A DNA stretch of 64,000 nucleotides, taken from positions 434,001 through 498,000 of the forward strand of contig CAVORP010000007.1 of the NCBI GenBank assembly GCA_963698645.1, in the 5' to 3' direction. Shown here piece after piece: positions 1 through 10,194 of this stretch. The position numbers were made by a program, and so were the translations under genes. How positions within the stretch are numbered: the stretch's first letter is position 1; each line of letters begins with the position of its first letter. The notes beneath the pieces are model-generated. The model was not told the DNA's origin. It saw only the letters and a program-made list of their open reading frames with translations, and made no database searches. The DNA is from Ovoidimarina sp963698645. GTDB lineage: Bacteria; Pseudomonadota; Alphaproteobacteria; Rhodobacterales; Rhodobacteraceae.

Positions 1-192
1 CCCAGAGATACAACGCCCTTCGGAGCGACCGGGGCCTTTGAAAACAGGCCCTTGCGGCGCAGGACGGGACCCGCCTCAAGCGTTTCCCGCAACACCTGAA
101 GTGCCGGCAGCACCTCATGCTGCGCGGGGTCCGACCTCCAGCCGCCCTTCGCCCGCAAGACGCGTATAGATTTCCTGAATCGTCTCCGACAT
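1..192 (-). CDS. zapE: AFG1/ZapE-like P-loop ATPase, N-terminal fragment (frameshifted, runs off window)
   Basis: Minus-strand ATG at 192 opens MSETIQEIYTRLAGEGRLEV, then the frame breaks near 131, where the minus strand reads GTCGGACCCC. Dropping one G gives VDPAQHEVLPAL and then RRKGLFSKAPVAPKGVVSLG at the window edge. This is the N-terminal layout of the AFG1/ZapE ATPases: a DPAQ motif, a basic KGLF linker, and an aliphatic strand running into the Walker A loop. The Walker A itself lies outside the window. In other bacteria ZapE acts at the division ring; AFG1 is mitochondrial. Assignment rests on a short N-terminus only. Confidence 0.55.
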
Positions 193-246
193 GGCCCCTG
201 TTACGACGGGCGCGCGCAGGTGAAAAGAGATCGCAACCCGCGGGCG

Positions 247-1197
247 TCAATGATGTGCGGAAATGCTGGCATCGGCTCCGTTCGCGCGACTGCCCCCGCC
301 TAGGGTCTTCCAGACGCTCTGGATGTATTTGCAGGTCATCAGGTCCAGATGCGCCCCGCCGCCATTCTTGAACAGGGTGATGTCCTCGGGCGATCGCGTG
401 AACCGGTCGAGGTCATAGTAATCCGCGACGATATCGTCCGGCCCGATGGTTCCGGCCTCCAGCGGGATCTTCAACTCGCCGATATGCCCCATCGTCGTGT
501 CGCGGCTGTCGACGAAGATCCGGGCGCGGGTCAGCGCCAGATCGTCCACTTCGCGCATATCCGGGCGATAGGCGCCGATAAGGTCGATATGCTGGCCGGG
601 GCGAAGCCACGCGCCGCTGATCACCGGGTCGGTGGACATGGTGGCCGAGGTCACGATATCCGCGCGTCCCACGGCCTCGGGCAGATCGGTGACAGCGACC
701 GTATCGGGATGCTGATCGGCAAGCGCCCGGGCCTTGTCCGCCGTCCGGTTCCAGATCTCGAAGCGGGCTTTCGGGAAGGCTGCGCCATAGGCCGCGCGCA
801 GGCTGTTCGCCACGGTCCCCGCGCCCACGATCAGGATGCGCGAGGCACCCGGCGGGGCAAGCCTGCGCGCCGCAAGAAGACTGTCACCCGCGGTCTTCCA
901 ATAGGTCACGAGGTGGAAATCGAGGATCGCCTCGAGCGCACCGTCGCGGTCGGACAGAAGGCTGACCGCGCCGCCGATGGTCGGCCCGGCATTTCGCGGA
1001 AAAATGGTTGCGGATTTCACCACGATGCCAAGCCCGTCGATCCAGGCGGCCCGGTTCAGAAGCGTATCGGGATCGCGATAGAGAAAGGTATCGGCCACCT
1101 CCGCCCGGGGCAGGTCGTGGCCCGCCGCGATGGCCTCGGTCAGTTCGATCCAGTCAAGCTGGCTTGCGGCGGCGGGAGGAATGAATGTGGGGGTCAC
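247..1197 (-). CDS. Ornithine cyclodeaminase / mu-crystallin family protein
   Basis: Intact 316-aa protein, normal length for the family. A Rossmann NAD(P)-binding segment is visible around residues 120-150 (RILIVGAGTVANSL), followed by IWNRT and a conserved DIVTSATMSTDPVI stretch, as in ornithine cyclodeaminase, alanine dehydrogenase (archaeal type) and ketimine reductases. Substrate cannot be decided from sequence. The start is GTG at 1197, overlapping the stop of the upstream HAD gene (GTGA), so the two are probably translationally coupled. Confidence 0.8.
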   Translation of the reverse strand: MTPTFIPPAAASQLDWIELTEAIAAGHDLPRAEVADTFLYRDPDTLLNRAAWIDGLGIVVKSATIFPRNAGPTIGGAVSLLSDRDGALEAILDFHLVTYWKTAGDSLLAARRLAPPGASRILIVGAGTVANSLRAAYGAAFPKARFEIWNRTADKARALADQHPDTVAVTDLPEAVGRADIVTSATMSTDPVISGAWLRPGQHIDLIGAYRPDMREVDDLALTRARIFVDSRDTTMGHIGELKIPLEAGTIGPDDIVADYYDLDRFTRSPEDITLFKNGGGAHLDLMTCKYIQSVWKTLGGGSRANGADASISAHH

Positions 1198-1823
1198 GGC
1201 CGACCTTCCGGACCGGGCAGAAGACCTTCGGCGACGAGACGGGCGGCCCAGCCTTCGGCGCCGTCGAACAGATGGGTCTGCCAGCCCCGCGCCGCTGCGG
1301 CGGTGATGTTATCGGCCTTGTCATCGGTGAACAGAAGGGCCTCGGGTGCGATCCCGCTATCGGCCTCGACCATGGCATAGATCTCGGGCGACGGCTTGGT
1401 CACACCCATATGGCCCGAGACATAGCGACGGTCGAACTCTGTGAGGAAAGGGAAATGGGATTCGGCCAGCGCAAAGCTTCCAATCCCGAAATTCGTAAGC
1501 GTGAAGACCGGAACGCCGCCGGCCCGCAGGCTGCGCAGCAAGGCCACCGTGGGCTCGATCACCGGTTGCGCAAGGGACAGCCAGTTGTCGTGCCAATCGC
1601 GGATCTCGGCCTGCCAGTGCGGATAGCGTTCGGCGGTGTCATAGATCGTCTGGCGAAAATCGGCGCCCCGGTCCACCAGCTCGTTCATCCCGTGCAGGTC
1701 GACCTCGTCGAACATGGCGCGGCGGCGGTCTGGGCCGATCGTCCGGTCATAGTAACTCTCGGGCTGCCATTCGATCAGCACGTTGCCGATGTCAAAGATC
1801 ACCGCCTCGACCTGGGTCATCAT
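1194..1823 (-). CDS. HAD-superfamily hydrolase (YihX / haloacid-dehalogenase-like)
   Basis: 209 aa. HAD motif I is FDIGNVLIEW near residue 10 with the nucleophilic Asp. Motif II is the TLTN segment near residue 107, the conserved Lys lies in VTKPSPEIYAM, and motif IV is LLFTDDKADNI. This set matches subfamily IA HAD phosphatases such as YihX (sugar phosphatase). Substrate unknown. Its TGA stop overlaps the GTG start of the cyclodeaminase-family gene at 1197. Confidence 0.8.
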   Translation of the reverse strand: MMTQVEAVIFDIGNVLIEWQPESYYDRTIGPDRRRAMFDEVDLHGMNELVDRGADFRQTIYDTAERYPHWQAEIRDWHDNWLSLAQPVIEPTVALLRSLRAGGVPVFTLTNFGIGSFALAESHFPFLTEFDRRYVSGHMGVTKPSPEIYAMVEADSGIAPEALLFTDDKADNITAAAARGWQTHLFDGAEGWAARLVAEGLLPGPEGRP

Positions 1824-1871
1824 CCGCCTCCTGTCCTTCCTGCCCTGTCTAGCGGCAGAGAGCGGCCTTGC

Positions 1872-2839
1872 CTAGCGATGCGCCGGGGGTCGGCTGACCG
1901 CACCGCGCCGCACGACCGTTTCGCGCCAGATCAGGACAAGGCCCGAGCCAAGGATCAAGGAGATTCCGGCGAATGCGGTCGTGTCGGGCCATTCGGAAAA
2001 GATCACCCAGCCGGTGACGATCGCGATCGGCAGCGCGATATATTCGAAGGGCGCGACAAAGGCCGCTTCGGAGGCGCGATAGGCCTGTCCGATGCCGAAA
2101 CCGCCGAACGCGGTACAGACACCCGTCGCGATCATCAGCATGAGGTCGAACCGTTCGGGCCATACCCAGCCACGCAGCAGGAATTCGAGCGCGGGCATGT
2201 TCGATCCGGCAAAGCCGCCATGCCCAAGGGAAAGGCCGAAGGCGGCGCTGGCGCAGAGCATGGTGATCTGGATGTAGAAGATCAGGACCGCCGCGCCTTC
2301 GGTCGCGCCCATCTTGCGCGTCAGCGTATGGAGCGAGGCATAGGCCACGGCAGCGAGGACCGGAAACAGCGCGGCCACCTGAAACGCGGACGTTCCGGGG
2401 CGGACGACGATCACGACCCCCACGAACCCCATCCCGATGGCGGCCCAGCGGCGCGGCCCGACGGTTTCGCCCAGAAAGATGACGGAGGCCACGGCGATAA
2501 GAAGCGGGCTGACGAAAAAGATCGCGACGGCATCGGCCAGCGGCATCGAGGCGAGGCCCAGAAAGAAGAACATGTTGGCGAAAAAGACGCAGAGCCCGCG
2601 AACGATGTGCAGGCCAAGCCGCGCGTCCGCAAGGCGGCCAACCCGCCCGAAAGGGGAACGATGACACCCAGCACGACGCAGAGACCGGCAAGCGAGCGCA
2701 CCAGCACCACTTCGTGCAGCGGGTAGTCGCCGCTCAGGAACTTGATGATCGCATCATTGGCGGAAAAACAGACCACCGCCGCCATGGCCCAAACGGCACC
2801 GGCCATGGAATTGCTGTCTCGGGTCTGAACTTGGGACAT
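1872..2839 (-). CDS. DMT-superfamily (EamA) inner-membrane transporter, frameshifted
   Basis: Two overlapping reading frames form one EamA-type permease of about 322 aa. The N-terminal part (from ATG 2839, MAGAVWAMAAVVCFSANDAI) carries the first helices. The rest (HIVRGLCVFFANMFFFLGLA to RRGAVSRPPAHR) holds the remainder of the usual ten helices in two EamA repeats. One base appears to be missing near 2620, where ARLGLHIVRG should follow ALRTR. The family exports metabolites or amino acids; substrate cannot be told. Confidence 0.75.
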
Positions 2840-2871
2840 GAACTGGCCTAGGGTCCGGCAGCGACCGTTGT

Positions 2872-3320
2872 CTAGCCCGATTGCGACGCCCGGCGCAGGG
2901 CACGGTCAAGCGCATCCCGGAATCGCGACCGGTCCGCCGCTGAAAACGCACGACCTCCCCCTGACGGAACGGGTCGGCTGCGCGAAGATCGGTCATCAGG
3001 TCGCGGGTCGCCAGAACGGTTCCCGCATTGGCGCGGGTGATGGCGGTTCCGTCATGCTTGAGCACTTCGGCCCCGGCTTCGACGCAACGGGCCGCAAGGG
3101 GGATGTCGCCGGTCACCACCACGTCGCCGGGACCCGCCCTTTCGGCGATCCACATATCCGCCACGTCCGGCCCGTCCGGGACATAGATCATTTCAATCAG
3201 CGGATTGGCGGAGGGACGGATGCCACCGTTCGAGACCATGCTGACCTCGACCTTGAGGCGCGTCGCGACGGCTTCGACCTCGGCTTTCACCGGGCAGGCA
3301 TCGGCATCGACATAGATCAT
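2872..3320 (-). CDS. yaiI: YaiI/YqxD family protein (DUF188), frameshifted near the C-terminus
   Basis: Starts MIYVDADACPVKAEVEAVA, the hallmark of the YaiI/YqxD family (PIN-like fold, probable RNase of unknown target), continuing VSNGGIRPS and VVTGDIPLAARCV. The frame breaks near 2955; shifting it gives GGGRAFSAADRSRFRDALDR and a TAG at 2872-2874, the family's normal end and about 149 aa. The start ATG overlaps the stop of the upstream esterase (ATGA at 3317-3320). Confidence 0.8.
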
Positions 3321-4151
3321 GCGGAAAGGGCCTGGGCATGAAATGCCATGTGGTCTTCCATGAAAGTCGCGACGAAGAAATACGAGTGATCGTAACCCGG
3401 CTGCATTCGGAATGTCGCGGGCTGTCGGCGGGTTGCGATGGCCCCGGCAAGCGCTTCGGGTTTCAAGCAGGTCGCAGGAACTGATCCGAGGCGCCCTGAT
3501 CGATCAGGATATGGCCCGGATGGCCCTTTTCCTGCATCAGATGCGTGGCGTCATGGGACGTCCAGGGGCCTTCGTCGGTACCCAGATAGGCCGTCAGTTG
3601 CTTGCGGCCCCAGTCGCTTGCGGTGGGATGGGTGATGGGCGCGAAGGCCGACACGCTCCGGTACCGGTCGGGAAGCGTCATGCCCAGCGTGAGCGCCCCG
3701 TGACCGCCCATGGAATGCCCGGTGATCGCCTGACGACCCTCGTCGAGGGCGAAAGGCGTCGAACACTGTCCTGGGCAGATCCCGGGCGATGTAATCCCAC
3801 ATCCGGAAATGCGGCGCCCATGGTGCCTCGGTCGCGTTCACGTAGAAGCCCGCGCCCTGACCCAGATCATAGGCCGTCGTCATCGGCAACGCCGTCGCCG
3901 CGCGGCGAGGTATCGGGAAAGATCACCGCCATGCCCATGGCCGCCGCATGGGCCTGCGCCCCCGCCTTGACCATCGCGTTCTCGTGGGTGCAGGTCAGCC
4001 CCGACAGATACCAGAGCACCGGCACTTTCTGCGTCTTAGCGGCGGGCGGAAGGTAGAGACCAAAGGTCATCTCGGTCCCCGTCGCTTCGGACGCATGACG
4101 ATAGACGCCCTGCACCCCGCCGAAACATGCGTTCTCCGAAACCGTTTCCAT
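3317..4151 (-). CDS. fghA: S-formylglutathione hydrolase, three frameshifts
   Basis: Four collinear fragments make one esterase-D type hydrolase of about 278 aa: METVSENACFGGVQGVYRHA, LWYLSGLTCTHENAM, FPDTSPRGD, YDLGQGAGFYVNATEAPW, then MGGHGALTLGM (the GxSxG region), LIDQGASDQFL and GYDHSYFFVATFMEDH with the catalytic His. Breaks lie near 3890, 3735 and 3465. The enzyme hydrolyses S-formylglutathione to formate and glutathione, the step after the dehydrogenase encoded at 8131-9246. Its stop overlaps the start of the YaiI gene. Confidence 0.85.
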
Positions 4152-4171
4152 CGCAGAACCTTTCCTTCAGA

Positions 4172-5104
4172 TCAAAGAGTACCGACCCATGCCACGACCG
4201 CCGTGACGGTCAGCGACCGACATGATGGTCGAGATCAGGATCGCCGCCGATACCCGCTGGGGGGCGACGCCGTAATGCTGGGCAAGGATGAACACGTTGC
4301 CCGCGACAGGCAAGGCCGCGGCGGCGATCATCGGACCCGCCTGCGCGGGATCGACCGAAAAGATCACGAGCGCCGACAGCGGCCACCGCCGCCGGATGCA
4401 GGACCAGCTTGCAGAAGGACAGCCAAGCGGCGACGCTGAGCCGTTCGGCCGACTTGCCCGCCAGCGACGCGCCGATGGCGAACAGCGCCCCGGGTGTCGC
4501 GGCGGCGCCGAGGATTTGCAGGAAGTCGTTGACCGGCGCGGGGATCGGCAGCGCGAAGGCCGACCAGATCAGGCCCGCCGCGATCGACATGATCATCGGG
4601 TTCTTCAGAAGGCCAAGGCCGACCGTCCCGAAAATGGCGGGGGACATGCGGCCCCGGCTGGCGGTGATCAGGATCACGATCAGGCTGCCGAAAACGATCA
4701 GATCCGTGGCCAGGACCAGCAGCACCGCCCCGATCGCGCCTTGTCCCCCAACAACAGGACCAGCATCGGGAATTCCCAGAAACCCCACATTGCCGATGAT
4801 GGCGCATTGCGCCTCGACCGCCGCTTCGGCCATGGAGCGTTTGCGCAGGACCGCGACCAGGGTCGCCAGAAGATAGACGGCGATGCTGGCCGCCAGATAG
4901 GCGAGTCACGAAATTCAGATCGAAGATATCGCCGATCGAGAGGTTGGCCGAAAAGCGGAACAGCATCGCCGAAAGCGCGAAGTAGAACACGAACTTGGTG
5001 AGATAGGCCGTCGCTTCGGCGCTGAAGAATCCGGTCGCGCCGGACCAGAACCCCAGGCCGATGAGCGCGAAGAAAGGCAATGTCTGAAGCAGGATATCGA
5101 CCAT
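4172..5104 (-). CDS. AEC-family (auxin efflux carrier-like) permease, several frameshifts
   Basis: Starts MVDILLQTLPFFALIGLGFW. The pieces in shifting frames read as one ten-helix permease: FVFYFALSAMLFRFSANLSI, AIIGNVGFLGIP, VLATDLIVFGSLIVI, NPMIMSIAAGLIWSA, GAAATPGALFAIGASLAG, ALPVAGNVFILAQHYGV and a C-terminal TVTAVVAWVGTL. At least five indels are needed. One is a compensated pair near 4740-4772, where MLVLLLGDKA lies out of frame inside an otherwise in-frame stretch. Family members export organic acids; substrate unknown. Confidence 0.75.
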
Positions 5105-5166
5105 GGAGCACCGCTATCGATCACGGGCGACAAGCGCAACCACGGCGTGTTCCAGATTCTGAAACC

Positions 5167-5196
5167 TTGATAAAACTAAACCGCTCAGTTTATATA
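5167..5196 (+). promoter_or_regulatory. Promoter with palindromic operator in the -35/-10 spacer, upstream of tetR
   Basis: TTGATA (5167-5172) and TATATA (5191-5196) are 18 bp apart, a good housekeeping-type promoter. The spacer is almost filled by an inverted repeat, AAACT ... AGTTT (5173-5191). A TetR regulator gene starts 22 bp downstream, so autoregulation is the simplest inference. The AEC permease starts divergently at 5104 and may share the site. Confidence 0.55.
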
Positions 5197-5218
5197 GAGA
5201 AAGGGAGATATGGCTTAG

Positions 5219-5857
5219 ATGGACATTCAGGCAGACACCGCACCGATTCTGACAGATACGGCGCCCACCGGCCGCAAGGTTTCGCAGGTTCTGGATGGTG
5301 CACGCACGGTGTTCCTTCGGGACGGGTTCGAAGGCGCCAGCGTGGACGACATCGCGCGTCAGGCGGGCGTGTCGAAGGCCACCCTGTACAACTATTTCCC
5401 CGACAAGCGCATCCTGTTCATGGAAGTGGCGAAGGCGGAATGCGTGCGTCAGGAGTCGGCGACGGACGAGATGATCGCCCTGTCGGCCTCGCCAGAAAAG
5501 GCCCTGCGCGCCACCGCAGAGCGGATGATGCGGATATTCCTGTCGCCGTTTGGAAAGAACGTGTTCCGGATCTGCGTCGCCGAGGGCGACCGGTTTCCGG
5601 GGCTTGGCAAGGAATTCTGGGATTCGGGCCCTGCACGGATGCGCGGCAAGATGATCGCCTATTTCCGGCAGGCGATCGAGCGCGGCGAACTTGCCATCGA
5701 GGATTGCGACCTGGCCGCCGATCAGTTCGCCGAGCTTTGCAAGGCGGATCTGTTTCCGAAGATGGTATTCGGCATTCAGGACAGCTTTTCCGACGAGGAA
5801 ATCGCGCGCGTGGCCGACGGGGCCGTGGCGACGTTCATGGCCCGTTACGGGACCTGA
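5219..5857 (+). CDS. TetR/AcrR-family transcriptional regulator
   Basis: 212 aa, intact. Residues ~20-65 form a TetR helix-turn-helix: ARTVFLRDGFEGASVDDIARQAGVSKATLYNYFPDKRILF, shown here as the family's typical pattern with the recognition helix ending in TLYNYF. The C-terminal two thirds is the helical ligand/dimer domain, with no recognisable ligand signature. Divergent to the AEC permease, which is a possible target, with a palindrome in its own promoter at 5173-5191. Confidence 0.88.
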   Translation: MDIQADTAPILTDTAPTGRKVSQVLDGARTVFLRDGFEGASVDDIARQAGVSKATLYNYFPDKRILFMEVAKAECVRQESATDEMIALSASPEKALRATAERMMRIFLSPFGKNVFRICVAEGDRFPGLGKEFWDSGPARMRGKMIAYFRQAIERGELAIEDCDLAADQFAELCKADLFPKMVFGIQDSFSDEEIARVADGAVATFMARYGT

Positions 5858-5866
5858 ACCCGGCGC

Positions 5867-6433
5867 TTACAGCAGGCCTTCGGCGATCATCCGGCGCCGT
5901 TTCGCATCCAGCACCTTTTCGCGCGGAACCCAGTTGTACTTGGTGTCCGTCTGCAACGGTGCCCAGAACAGCACGCCCCCCTTGCGCCACGGATCGAGGA
6001 CGATCCCGTCCTCCATCGTATCGCCGCGGCGGCTGACAATCGCGGTGCTGTGATCGATCCGAAACGGGTTGTCGGCATTGGCGATGGCGCGGTGCATATC
6101 CAGCGTCCGGAACTGTTCGCGAAGCAGCCGCGCCTCCATGTCCTCGGCCCAGTGCCAGCACAATCCGCGCGGGCGCAGACCCATGTTCACCTTGGTGTTG
6201 TGGATCAGGGGCGGGTCCGTGATCTGGTATTCGATGGCCAGTTGATGCGTGTATTCATAGGCGATCTGCGCCGCGCGTTCGGCCTCTTCGGGGTCGATGT
6301 CGGCGCCCAGCGCACGGATGCTGGCCGCCAGTTCCGAGATATCCCTCCGGTCGGCGGGGTCGCGGGGGGCGGCGCATCCTGCAAGGATCACGATCGACAG
6401 AAGCGAAATCAGGCAGAGAAGTCTTTGAAACAC
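5867..6433 (-). CDS. Hypothetical lipoprotein
   Basis: 188 aa. The N-terminus is a lipoprotein signal with lipobox LAGC around residues 18-21 (SIVILAGCAAPRD), so the mature protein is probably anchored by an acylated Cys. The rest is soluble and helical, with WHWAEDMEARLLREQF and a GIVLDPWRKGGVLFW segment near the C-terminus. I do not recognise a characterised family. It is convergent with tetR (stop codons 10 bp apart). Confidence 0.7.
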   Translation of the reverse strand: MFQRLLCLISLLSIVILAGCAAPRDPADRRDISELAASIRALGADIDPEEAERAAQIAYEYTHQLAIEYQITDPPLIHNTKVNMGLRPRGLCWHWAEDMEARLLREQFRTLDMHRAIANADNPFRIDHSTAIVSRRGDTMEDGIVLDPWRKGGVLFWAPLQTDTKYNWVPREKVLDAKRRRMIAEGLL

Positions 6434-6446
6434 GGGACCGGCTCCT

Positions 6447-7163
6447 TCAATCCACGCGACGAATCATCAACTGGTTTCCTTCCTTGCGCGTCTCGAACCG
6501 CTTGAGACCCTGCACAAGATCGCTGAGCTTGCGCTTGCCATAGGTTCGCGTGTCGAAATCCGGGGTATCGGCGACGATGAACTGGCCGATCTGGCCCAGC
6601 GTGTACCATTCGTCGTCCTGATCGATCTTTTCCATCGCCTTGAGGATAAGGGGGATCGCCTCGGTGGGGGCTGTCTTGGCCGCCGCCGTCGCGCCCCTTC
6701 TTTCCCCGGGCGGGGGCGGTTCGTCCACGATGTTCTCGATCAGGATGAACCGGTTGCAGACATTGCGCAGACTTTCGGGGGCCTTCGCCTCGCCGATGCC
6801 GATCACGTCCATGCCCTGTTCGCGAACCCGGTTCGCAAGGGAGGTGAAATCGCTGTCCGAGGACACGAGGACGAAGCCGTCGAACCGACCCGTGTGGAGA
6901 ATATCCATCGCGTCGATCACAAGGCCGATATCGCTGGCATTCTTGCCCACGGTATTCGCGCTTTCCTGGTGGGCGACGAGGCCCAGGTCGCGCACCACCT
7001 TGGACCAGTTCGCAAGGCGGCCCGAGGACCAGTCGCCATAGACCCGGCGCAGGGCGGGTTCGCCAAGTGCGGTGATCTCTTTCAGGATCGCGCCGGCGAA
7101 TTTTGCCGGGATGTTGTCGGCGTCGATGAGGACGGCATAGAGCGGTCGGTCGCGGTCGGGCAT
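6447..7163 (-). CDS. NYN-domain protein with C-terminal OST-HTH/LOTUS domain (LabA-like)
   Basis: 238 aa. The N-terminal ~150 residues are a NYN (PIN-like) nuclease domain: VLIDADNIPAKFAGAI, then DIGLVIDAMDILH and FVLVSSDSDFTSL, giving the acidic metal-binding residues. After a Pro-rich linker (DEPPPPGERRG) the C-terminal ~70 residues fit an OST-HTH/LOTUS domain (WYTLGQIGQFI, FDTRTYGKRKLSDLVQ). NYN-LOTUS proteins are thought to act on RNA; the target here is unknown. Confidence 0.8.
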   Translation of the reverse strand: MPDRDRPLYAVLIDADNIPAKFAGAILKEITALGEPALRRVYGDWSSGRLANWSKVVRDLGLVAHQESANTVGKNASDIGLVIDAMDILHTGRFDGFVLVSSDSDFTSLANRVREQGMDVIGIGEAKAPESLRNVCNRFILIENIVDEPPPPGERRGATAAAKTAPTEAIPLILKAMEKIDQDDEWYTLGQIGQFIVADTPDFDTRTYGKRKLSDLVQGLKRFETRKEGNQLMIRRVD

Positions 7164-7178
7164 TGCTGGGCCTTCTGT

Positions 7179-7661
7179 TCAGATCAGTTCCTTGTACATG
7201 ACCAATGCGTCGATGAAACCCAAATCCGGGTGATCGAAAGCCTTCGGCAGATGTCCGACAGTTTCGAACCCCGCCTGCTGCCACAGAGCGATTGCGCGGG
7301 TGTTGGACGTGACCACGAAATTGAACTGCATGGCGCGAAAGCCAGCGGCGCGCGCCGCGTCAAGAGAATGGGCGAGCATGGCGCGGGCCACGCCCTTGCC
7401 CTGGGCCGCCGGTGCCGTGGCATAGCCGCAGTTGCAGACATGGGACCCGCCGCCGCCCTGATTGCGCTTGAGGAAATAGGTGCCGAGCCCGTCACCGGCG
7501 AGATAGACGCGATTGCCCGGCGCGCACCAATAGGCAAGCGCGTCCTTGCGCGAGATATCGGGGGCGACGGTATAGGTATCTCCGGCCCGGAAGACAGGCT
7601 TGAGGATCGCCCAGAGGGCATCTGCGTCTTCGGGCGTCGCGGGCCGGATGTCGGGGGTCAT
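7179..7661 (-). CDS. GNAT-family N-acetyltransferase
   Basis: 160 aa from ATG 7661 (MTPDIRPATPEDADALW), a typical GNAT opening. The acetyl-CoA loop is seen as APAAQGKGVARAMLAHSL (Q/RxxGxG/A), followed by FNFVVTSNTRAIALWQQAGF, where the ALWQQAGF segment is the usual GNAT C-terminal motif. The frame is open upstream into another coding region, but that extension is not GNAT-like. I take ATG 7661 as the start, coupled by ATGA to the upstream damaged gene. Confidence 0.8.
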   Translation of the reverse strand: MTPDIRPATPEDADALWAILKPVFRAGDTYTVAPDISRKDALAYWCAPGNRVYLAGDGLGTYFLKRNQGGGGSHVCNCGYATAPAAQGKGVARAMLAHSLDAARAAGFRAMQFNFVVTSNTRAIALWQQAGFETVGHLPKAFDHPDLGFIDALVMYKELI

Positions 7662-8074
7662 TCCGTCGGTCTTTCCGTCGCAGCCGATCTCGCCCTCAAG
7701 AACCCGGGCATACCAGACGGCAGTTCCAAGACCTTCCGTGGTCACGCCGATCGCGCCGCTTTCGATAGGCGCCTGAACCGTCGCGGAGATAAGATCGTCA
7801 CCACAGACGGACAGGGTCATGACCTGCCCCGACGGAGCGCCCCGTCAGTGCGCCAAATTCGACCGGCAGCGGCGTCCGACAGCGAAGATTGATCCCGGCG
7901 ACTCCGTTGTCGAACCAGCCTTTGCTCTCGGCTGATTTCGGTCGCGGACAAGGCAAGAGACCCGGAAGCACTCGAAAACCTGAGGATTGCGGCATCGTCG
8001 CCGTCCTCGGCGTTACGATCCGAGGCGGTCTGCAGCGACGGGCGATGCCGCCGCCCGTCATAGACAAGTTCCAT
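7658..8074 (-). CDS. Hypothetical protein, frame-damaged, about 138 aa
   Basis: Unrecognised. Codons with high GC3 run through three successive frames: MELVYDGRRHRPSLQTAS from ATG 8074, then GWFDNGVAGINLRCRTPLPV, then MTLSVCGDDLISATVQAPIE and VWYARVLEGEIGCDGKTD. From ATG 8074 to the TGA at 7658-7660, which overlaps the GNAT start as ATGA, is exactly 139 codons. Indels that cancel out would therefore restore one small gene ending in a coupled overlap. No signal peptide or known motif can be assigned. Confidence 0.4.
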
Positions 8075-8130
8075 CGCACCGACCGGCGCGACGCGCCAGA
8101 CCGGTCGCAAGGAATCAGGGCGGCTGATCC

Positions 8131-9246
<1,116 letters not shown>

Positions 9247-9363
9247 GGATGTCCTCCCTCGGATCGATTGTCGTACTGGTCCGACACTGCGCGAAACGCA
9301 GGCTCGATTCAACGGCTGGTTCGCCGGGTTTCCCTTTCGCTTGAAGCGGACTATTTCGTGGTG

Positions 9364-9619
9364 ATGCGGTGGAGTATTCTTCTTCTGATCCTTGCGGGCT
9401 GCGCCCCGACAGTGGCTGCCAACGGAACCCGACGATTGCGGGGCCGCCGGTCTGGCATGGCTTGTGGGAGAACCTGAAAGCCTTCTGGCCGCGATGACAT
9501 TCGAGGATCGGACGCGATTCATAGGCCCGGGCGACGCAGTGACGATGGATTACAGCGCCACGCGGCTGAACATCGTTATCGACGAGGCCGGTCGGATCAC
9601 CCGGGTCTTCTGCGGCTGA
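9364..9619 (+). CDS. I78-family peptidase inhibitor-like lipoprotein, frameshifted
   Basis: The N-terminus from ATG 9364 is a short lipoprotein signal with lipobox (MRWSILLLILAGCAPT). One extra base near 9425 moves the frame to DDCGAAGLAWLVGEPESLL, GPGDAVTMDYSATRLNI, DEAGRITRVFCG. The N-terminal Cys-Gly-Ala, the PGDAVTMDY core and the final CG match the I78 inhibitor family (about 70 residues, potato-inhibitor-like fold). Likely an envelope-anchored protease inhibitor. It ends immediately before the oppositely oriented cytochrome c' gene. Confidence 0.75.
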
Positions 9620-10099
9620 CTATTCGCGAAATTCGTTGTGGCAGGCGCTGCAGGTACCACCGATCTTCTTGAGCGCAGTCCGAAGATCGTCTTGGGTCGT
9701 GATCTCGACGGTCCCTGCGACGCGGCTGGACGTCTCGGCCAGGTCAACGAACCGGTCCCAGTCCGTCCAGATCGCGGGCTGCGCCTCTGATGTGGGATCG
9801 TTCGCCTTTACTTCGAACAGGGCCGGAACCAGCGCCATGGCGTCGGAGATGCGCCGCGCGGCATCGTTCGCGAGATCGGGATCGAAATCGGTTGCACCCT
9901 TGGCCATTTGGCCCAGAATCTTGGTGGCCTCAGCCGTCTGCATCATGTTTTGCATCCATGCCCGCACGGTGGGGTCGTTCACTTTGGTATGGGCTATCGC
10001 CGCACCCGCCATGTGCAAGGGTTGCGACAAGGCCAGTGGCGACGTGGTTGCGCCGAGGGCCTTTGCCAAAAAAGAACTGGGATACATACAACATGCCAT
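9620..10099 (-). CDS. Cytochrome c' -type (class II) c-type cytochrome
   Basis: The C-terminal haem site is CSACHNEFRE, preceded by LKKIGGT, as in class II cytochromes (c'/c556), which bind haem near the C-terminus of a four-helix bundle. The middle (QNMMQTAEATKILGQMAKGATDF, IWTDWDRFV) fits the family. The export signal is irregular. Starting at ATG 10094 and reading the six-T run at about 10067 as five Ts gives MLYVSQFFLAKALGATTSPL ... AGAAIA, a better signal peptide than the one from ATG 10099. A homopolymer error is likely there. Periplasmic; role (NO binding or electron transfer) unknown. Confidence 0.78.
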   Translation of the reverse strand: MACCMYPSSFLAKALGATTSPLALSQPLHMAGAAIAHTKVNDPTVRAWMQNMMQTAEATKILGQMAKGATDFDPDLANDAARRISDAMALVPALFEVKANDPTSEAQPAIWTDWDRFVDLAETSSRVAGTVEITTQDDLRTALKKIGGTCSACHNEFRE

Positions 10100-10161
10100 G
10101 TCTCCTAAGGTTTCTTGCATCACGTGTCGAGGCGAGGATGTCGTTTCCTATTCCGGCCCGA

Positions 10162-10194
10162 GAAAAAGAAAAGACCCTTGCCGAAGCAAGGGCC
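10162..10194 (-). terminator. Rho-independent terminator with no upstream minus-strand CDS
   Basis: Minus strand reads a GGCCCTTGC arm, TTCG tetraloop, GCAAGGGTC arm, followed by TTTTCTTTTTC. This is a textbook intrinsic terminator. The nearest upstream minus-strand gene (10733-11560) ends 540 bp away behind an opposing gene, so the terminator probably ends a non-coding transcript or serves as an attenuator before the cytochrome c' gene. Confidence 0.7.

Noticed and set aside
7179..7820. A GNAT protein with a novel 53-residue N-terminal domain
   Set aside because: The extension does not look like GNAT, has its own coding signal shared with the upstream damaged gene, and ATG 7661 gives a normal GNAT length.
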